Below, in pieces: positions 58,737-64,000 of a stretch of DNA of 64,000 bases. Under the pieces are notes generated by a model. It was not told where the DNA came from. It worked only from the letters and a program-made list of their open reading frames with translations, and made no database searches. The position numbers and the translations under genes were made by a program. Within the stretch, counting starts at the first letter, position 1. Each line of letters begins with the position of its first letter. The DNA comes from Sisyra terminalis (Eukaryota; Arthropoda; Insecta; Neuroptera; Sisyridae), in NCBI GenBank assembly GCA_958496175.1, contig OY292279.1, positions 7,750,001 through 7,814,000 on the forward strand, given 5' to 3'.

Positions 58737-59745
58737 GACTGATTCAAAAAAAATGATGATTTTTTTTTCTTAACTAAATCGAAAATATTGTTGGGAATGA
58801 CAAAAAAAAATCCTATGAAAGCTTAAGCTCTTAATATTAATATTAAGAGGTGCCGCATCACAAATTTCGATTTTCCATTTAAATAACATAGGATCAATAT
58901 TCTCTTGCACTTTGGAATTTTATAGCTCACGTTGGTGACAATATTTCGGAATGACCAAGGTATATTCTTATAGACAATTAAACGATCAATAAAAAAGGTC
59001 TCTTACAGGTTTTTGATATATTTATTCCTTCAAAAGTTATTCGAGGTCAAAGTTGAACTAAAGAGAAATTTTAGTATTTTTTCAATGTTTTGACGCAACC
59101 ATCAATTTTATCAGAAAATTTTATAGAACATTTTTTGTAGAGCACTTTTTTTCCTATAACTTACTTCTGAAAAAGTTTTTGATATTTTTCACGGGTCCTA
59201 AGTTATTTAATTAAAATAAAAAAATAATTTTTATGTTAAAAATATAACAAATCAGGGAATTTTCAGTTTAATGCAAATAACTTAGGACCTGTGAAAAATA
59301 TTAAAAACTTTTATAAAGATTGGTTATAGAAAAAATAGTGCTTACAAAAAATGTCCGTCAAAATTTTCTCATAAAATTGATTGTTGCGTCAAAAAATTGA
59401 AAAAATATTAAAATTTCTCTTTAGTTCAACTTTGACCTCGAATAACTTTTGAAGAAATAAATATATCAAAAACTTGGTTACAGACCTTTCTTGTAGATCG
59501 TTCAATTTTCTACAAGAATATACCTTGGTCATTCCGAAATATTGTCACCAACGTGAGCTATAAAATTCCAAAGAGCAAGAGAATATTGTTCCCATGTTAT
59601 TTAAATGGAAAATCGAAATTTGCAATGCGACACCTCTTACTATTAATATTAAGAGCTTAAACTTTCACAGGATTTTTTTTGTCATTGCCAACAATATTTT
59701 TGATATAATTTTAAAAAAAATCATCATTTTTTTTGAATCAGTCCA
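58737..59745. mobile_element. Foldback element of 1009 bp with arms of nearly 500 bp
   Basis: The left arm (58737 to about 59215) and right arm (about 59255-59745) are reverse complements almost throughout. The outer ends are GACTGATTCAAAAAAAATGA and its complement. Shared inner blocks include GCTCTTAATATTAAT, AATTTCGATTTTCCATTTAA, TATAGCTCACGTTGGTGACA, GGAATGACCAAGGTATATTC, TTCGAGGTCAAAGTTGAACT and CCTAAGTTATTT. The spacer is only about 40 bp. The 10 bp direct repeat at the flanks and very long inverted repeats recall non-autonomous Mutator-like elements (9-11 bp duplications) or other foldback families. No coding frame. Confidence 0.9.
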
Positions 59746-59755
59746 ATGTGCAATA
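59746..59755 (+). repeat. Putative target-site duplication, right copy
   Basis: ATGTGCAATA directly follows the foldback element and matches 58727-58736 exactly. Confidence 0.8.
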
Positions 59756-60129
59756 TTAGTGTAGACAACAACGAAATACAATAAAGACATTAAAGTGATA
59801 AATGAACAAAGCGTGATTGAAAATAAATCAAAAATTGATGAGGTGGATTGAAATTGATTTTTTTTTCTCTCTAAGTTTACAACATCCAAACAACCAACGT
59901 TACCAAATCAAATAAAAAATATAAAAAAATTCTACATCACAACGACAAAGAGAACGTTTGGGGTGGAAAATCCATAACATACCACAAAACCACCATTGGA
60001 GAAGGTGGTGAGTTGTTTGGTAGAGGTTGAAAGAAGAAGAATGCGTAGAACTTATTATTTTGAATAATTTTACAAGGGTTAAGAAAAAAGTTTTTTTTTT
60101 TTTGAAGATCGATGCAATTGGTGATTCAC

Positions 60130-60190
60130 CGCCTGGCGTGCGATCCGGCGAGCAGGGTCGCTCGGAGGGTACCACGGCGGTGCTCACAGC
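60130..60190 (-). CDS. Candidate host coding exon (GC-rich)
   Basis: On the minus strand, TATGTCTGTTTCAG gives a plausible acceptor ending at 60191. The following sequence is strikingly GC-rich for this window and open: AVSTAVVPSERPCSPDRTPG, continuing GESPIASIF if not spliced. A weak donor GTGAAT at 60124-60129 would make a 61 bp exon. The open frame extends both ways (59900-60229) without stops, but its outer parts are low-complexity Lys/Phe-rich translation of AT-rich DNA. I do not recognise the protein. It could equally be a GC-rich regulatory patch. No neighbouring exon is identified in the window. Confidence 0.35.
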
Positions 60191-61250
60191 CTGAAACAGA
60201 CATAGAGTTCGAATTTTAGCCAAAAACAAAACAAAAAATTCCCATCACAAAAGAAAAAATTACCACTCAATTCCACAAAAATAACTTTCTTCCCTACTTG
60301 GGTTTCACGTTTCTAAATTTTACTCATCAAATTTCAAATCGACTACAATTTCCAAAGCAAAAAATTTTCGTCAGGATAAAAGTTATTCAGGGAAATGACC
60401 GGGACACAACAACACGACACCAAACAACCAAAATAAAAGTCTAAATTTTTACTGAAAATTCCCACGATCGTTTAAATTCCACAAAGGACGTTTAGCGTGG
60501 ATGTTGACTAAAGGGGGAGGAGGTGGTATGAAGTCATACAAGCACCCTCTGGAGCGCACGATTTTAATTAATTCCTAGTCTAGTAGTGAGAAATGAATAA
60601 TGACTTAATCTTCTGGCGTATAGGGCGAGCATAAGCGAGCAAATAATAATAAATGCATCCCTCCATTCCATTCCAAACCCGTTATCTCCTAAGCAATATA
60701 TTTAGGTTCTTTTTTTTCCTTATAATTCGAAAATTTAACTATCAACCATAATATGTGTTCAATAGAAAGAAAATCCATTGAATTTATAATGGAAACTATT
60801 GGAAACATAAATCTCGACTACTATGAATCTTTAAAGCTTTCGTTTTTAATTTTTGGATGAAATATTAAGTTGGTATTAAAGATTAGTATTAGACTATTCG
60901 ATTTTTTTCAAATAAGTATAGTTTTGTTTGATAATTTGTTGCCATTTTAAAGGTAGCTTTATAATGCCTGTCTAATAGAAGTTTTGGTCCTTATTAATGA
61001 AATTGAAGCCAATTTCTTACCACTAAGAAAGTTTTGCAATGCAAGAAAAAGATGATAATTGCTTTGTTCCAGATCGATAATACTTCTTCAACGATTTTTT
61101 GTGATGTAGTTTTGAAAATCAGAGATTTTCGTTGGTTAATTTAAAAAAAAATTAACACTGTAATCTTAGTTTTATACTGAACAGCGAAAATTAATTTATT
61201 TGTGTAATTTGGCTTTGGACAACATAAATTGTTATTATGTTTTAGTTCTC
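60191..61250. other. No gene recognised
   Basis: 60360-60680 is mixed and probably unique host DNA; the rest is AT-rich. Confidence 0.45.
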
Positions 61251-61309
61251 CTGAAAAAGTTGGAAATAAATACCAACGAAACGTTGAGATGATTTGAAAA
61301 TTTCACGTC
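61251..61309 (+). ncRNA. Hammerhead-ribozyme-like motif, core mutated
   Basis: Closely similar to the right arm at 38468-38525, with stem II GTTGG/CCAAC, GAAAC (61278-61282), stem III ACGT/ACGT, and a terminal C at 61309. The first box reads CTGAAAA instead of CTGAAGA. The flanks TTATTATTTGAGTCCAG and CCCAAAAACAT also match the 38525-38560 region, so this is a solo Penelope-type terminal repeat of the same family. It is probably inactive. Confidence 0.55.
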
Positions 61310-61531
61310 TTATTATTTGAGTCCAGTTCCCAAAAACATAAATAATTTTAAAAATAATCTTATTTTTCAGACATTAATTTCTTTTGATATAAGTGCGTTC
61401 CCGGAAATTATTTGAAAAGAGTTCATTTTCGCTATTGATATGACCATTTGATAGAGAGCTTTTTCTTCTTTTTTTCTCAACAAAAGCCCTGCTAGTATAC
61501 ACATCTATAACAATCTTGACTTTATAAAGCT
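61310..61531. other. No recognisable feature
   Basis: AT-rich spacer between the terminal-repeat fragment and the mariner fragment. Confidence 0.5.
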
Positions 61532-62130
61532 TTTACTAGGTGGATGCATCACAACTTTCCAAATAAGCTCCCGAAGTTTCTGGAGAGTCACTATGGATAT
61601 GAATACCGTTGTTCTGATGAAAGATGATATCTCTTCTGGCGACCAATTCTGGTCGTTTCTGACCTATTGCTAACTTCAAATGGTCAAATTGTTTACAATA
61701 GAAATCCAAATTTAGTTTTAAGTCCATATGGAAGCACTTATATAAAACTTTTTCTTTCCAGTCCCACCAAATGCATAGCAGAACCTTCCTGGTCGTTAAT
61801 CCTGGTTTGATCACCATTTAAGCTGTTTTACAACGCTTCAACCACGATTGATTTTCCTTATTGTAGTCATATGTTACCCATTTTTCATCCTTAGAGTTAC
61901 CATTTGCTAAAGAAATGGGTTGATTTCAAAATGTATATTCAAAGCTTTAGAAGTGGAAATTCGTTTGATTTTTTTGGTGTTAATTGATGAGGCACCCAAG
62001 CATAAAGCTTTTTTTTTAATACAGCTTTATACAATTGGCTAAGCACGGTTTTTTGGGCGATGCAACGTCTACTAAACTGCCGGTCAACTTCGAAAAATGC
62101 AGTTAATATAAAAATCTTTTCACAGACTTG
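61532..62130 (-). pseudogene. mariner transposase fragment, second catalytic Asp lost
   Basis: The minus strand reads AQKTVLSQLYKAVLKKKLYA then WVPHQLTPKK (about 61985-62070), SKDEKWVTYDYNKENQSW (about 61830-61900), a stop, KPGLTTRKVLLCIWWDW (about 61755-61808), YCKQFDHLKLAIGQKRPELV (about 61635-61700), RRDIIFHQNN (about 61606-61635), then in another frame VMHPP (about 61535-61550). This is the mariner order: helix-turn-helix end, WVPHEL, first D in GDEKW, KPGLT-KKVLL-IWWD, FHQDNARPH, HPPYSPDLAPSD. The second Asp of the catalytic triad is Asn (HQNN, 61608-61619), and the third lies beyond the truncation after HPP. No terminal inverted repeats are seen. It is dead and truncated at both ends. 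Confidence 0.85.
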
Positions 62131-62709
62131 AATGACTTACGAAACCGTGTCAATTAAGTGGTAAGCTTAGTGATGATATTCGTCATTGAGTAGTGGATGA
62201 ATAAGACTACCATTAACTTCCATGTATTCAATTGTAATTGATAGAATTGGAGTTCAATTTAAAGTGCAATAATATTGCAATTTAAAATGTATCAATCTTA
62301 CTGATTTATTCAACATATCCGCATCAATAGCTCTCAGAAATTGGTCGCTTAAATAGTTAAATGAATTTTAGATCTTTTATAAGTGTGTTTATTGCACCTC
62401 CTATTAGAGGGAAGTTAGAAAAAAAAATTATATAACGGTTGAAATCTTTGGTTAAATGGTCAAAACATGATATTGGAAAAGCATCCCATTTAAAAAGGAA
62501 ATCAACTTGAGGGTTATTGAAGAATGTAATTTTCAAAAAAAAATAAGCTTTTTTAAACTTCTTTGTTTGCATTTATCTCTTGACTAAATTAATATTTTTC
62601 TAAAACGTGACTTTAAACTGCAACTTTTTGGGATTTTTAGGTATTTAATATCAAAACGGTTTTTTTAATTTATTTATTGAATTTAAATTGAAACTTTTAT
62701 ATTTTTTGT
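62131..62709. other. No gene recognised
   Basis: May include decayed mariner N-terminal sequence to about 62200. The rest is AT-rich and featureless. Confidence 0.45.
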
Positions 62710-62870
62710 GATTCAAGAAGTCTGATGAAGTTACGATACGTAACGAAACGTAGCTACTTTGAATATTAAAATATTAAATAAAAAAACCGACCTTAAACAA
62801 CCTGAATTGTTTTCTTATTTAATAAATGCTGAGATCTGAATTTTATCATCTATCAAAACTGTCTTTAATA
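62710..62870 (+). mobile_element. Penelope-type terminal repeat, plus copy
   Basis: The reverse complement of 42720-42882 over about 160 bp. It includes GATTCAAGAAG, the hammerhead-like core, AACGTAGC, CTGAATTGTTTTCTTATTTA and GAATTTTATCATCTA. No coding sequence is attached on either side. Confidence 0.78.
62722..62755 (+). ncRNA. Hammerhead-ribozyme-like core
   Basis: CTGATGA (62722-62728), stem II GTTACG/CGTAAC (six pairs around a short loop), GAAAC (62745-62749), then GTAG/CTAC, a possible short stem III. This copy has the canonical first box and the strongest stem II in the window. The cleavage site and stem I are not clear. Confidence 0.6.
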
Positions 62871-64000
62871 AAACCCATAAGTGGCTAAAAGCTTTATTGA
62901 AAAAAATATGGACATAAAATTAAGAAGCTTTATTATAAATAAACCGTTCAAAAAATCAAATTGAATTAGAAATCCAGGCTAAAATGTAGTAATATCCTGG
63001 AAAAAAGCTTTCTTCTACAGAGGGCTGTTATTTTTTTGATGATAAATTAAAAAATTGAAAAGACACTGTTGTACAAAATCAACATGCAAAACACCAGACA
63101 TCCGCCCCACATTCCCAGCGTTTGTTAATTAAAATTATTTGTGAAAAATGCAAATTTTTACTCAGTGAAAATTTTTGCATATTATCTCTCGTCGTTGTAA
63201 TGGGTTCATTAAAAAAACAAGTATCGATAGAGTAGAGAGGAGTCAATTATTGTTGAATGATGATGGAAATAAGATAGCTGAAGAAGCGGGAGTAGCGACG
63301 ATCGTTAAGCGCTTACGTCCTTGTAAAGATGAATATTCATTCAACAAGGAACAGGATTATGAAATTCAATTAAGATACCAATCAACGTTTTTGTTAATAT
63401 TGATGATCGTCGTCCTTATTTCCCCCGTTTCCTGCAATTTCAACAAGTCCAAGTCTTCCATATTCATTTGCTCTCCGGCATATATCTTGATCAATCTTGA
63501 GAAGGTTATTCGCTTTTTTATGATGCGGTTTATGTGGAATTTAGATGGGCTTTGCAATGAAAATGGACGTTCAACGCCTATTGCTATCAAAGCGTGTATA
63601 TAAATTGTAATATTATATGATTTGAAAACCTCATAATAATAATACCATTATTCAAATTCAAGCCGCATGTCAACGTATTATATTTACATAAATACAGGAC
63701 GTCCAAACCATAAATACGGTGATAAATAGCACTGTGTGTGTGTATGTGGCGACGACATTGTTGGAACGGTCAGTTCGTTGTATTTGTGCCGTCATTTTCA
63801 TCGAATATTTGCAGCCACAGTTTCATAATGATATGCAGAACCGACTGCTCCAACAATCCAATGGTGAATGAGATGGAGAAATGGGATATTTGTGAGCCGA
63901 ATGTGTGTTATATGTTGGCAACATTGATTCAATGACTTGTAACTACATATTAACTGAAATGGTGCGGGAGGGATGTTCATTAGGCAACACCATGTGATTT
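62871..64000. other. No gene recognised; probably host non-coding DNA
   Basis: Mixed composition from about 63060. The open frame at 63175-63603 starts with TTG rather than ATG, overlaps an opposite-strand frame, and shows only one hydrophobic patch, so I do not call it a gene. Confidence 0.45.

Noticed and set aside
63175..63603. 142-codon plus-strand open frame with a hydrophobic patch
   Set aside because: Starts at TTG with no upstream ATG, overlaps an opposite-strand frame, and shows no known motif.

Overview
The window looks like AT-rich, intron-bearing animal DNA, most likely from an arthropod and probably an insect. There are no prokaryotic operons. Almost all open reading frames are under 130 codons and look like chance. 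Every stretch that translates into something recognisable is a decayed transposable element. The mix of families (Jockey-clade and RTE-like LINEs, Penelope-like elements, Helitrons, hAT, mariner, PIF/Harbinger and long foldback elements) is typical of insect genomes. No complete host gene is visible. The only host-exon candidate is a short GC-rich segment at about 60130-60190 on the minus strand. All family names rest on motif recognition, not on database searches.

Layout. 1-970: Jockey LINE reverse transcriptase (minus), cut by the window edge. 2281-3490: composite inverted-repeat element. 4942-6058, 27702-29665 and 47110-48257: three copies of one Helitron 5' fragment that share a small intron and an in-frame stop; the middle copy is split by a roughly 780 bp insertion. 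6586-6806: hAT-like MITE. 8450-9150: second Jockey fragment. 12622-14062: Penelope-like element with reverse transcriptase and GIY-YIG remnants. 14462-14780, 38020-38190 and 56946-57380: RTE-like LINE pieces. 17028-18318: terminal-inverted-repeat DNA transposon whose long reading frame is broken by only two stops. 34001-35103 and 58737-59745: two foldback elements of about 1 kb; the second has arms of nearly 500 bp and a 10 bp flanking direct repeat. 39235-40275: hAT element with a transposase tail and an 8 bp target-site duplication; its right end and flank are tandemly duplicated. 44945-45980: second Penelope-like element between long direct repeats. 52086-52330: Jockey tail. 55369-56845: PIF/Harbinger element with TAA target site whose two genes are both internally deleted. 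61532-62130: mariner fragment.

A recurring theme is a compact RNA-like motif, CTGANGA - short stem - GAAAC - stem - TC, found at 21228, 38304, 38468, 42844, 52831, 61251 and 62722. It matches the core of the hammerhead ribozymes known from the terminal repeats of Penelope-like elements, and it sits inside inverted-repeat structures here. Between these elements are long stretches with no recognisable content. Several slightly more GC-rich ones (about 6840-7240, 43400-43980, 46360-46860, 48850-49140, 53270-53470, 58010-58300, 63060-64000) are probably unique host intron or intergenic DNA.
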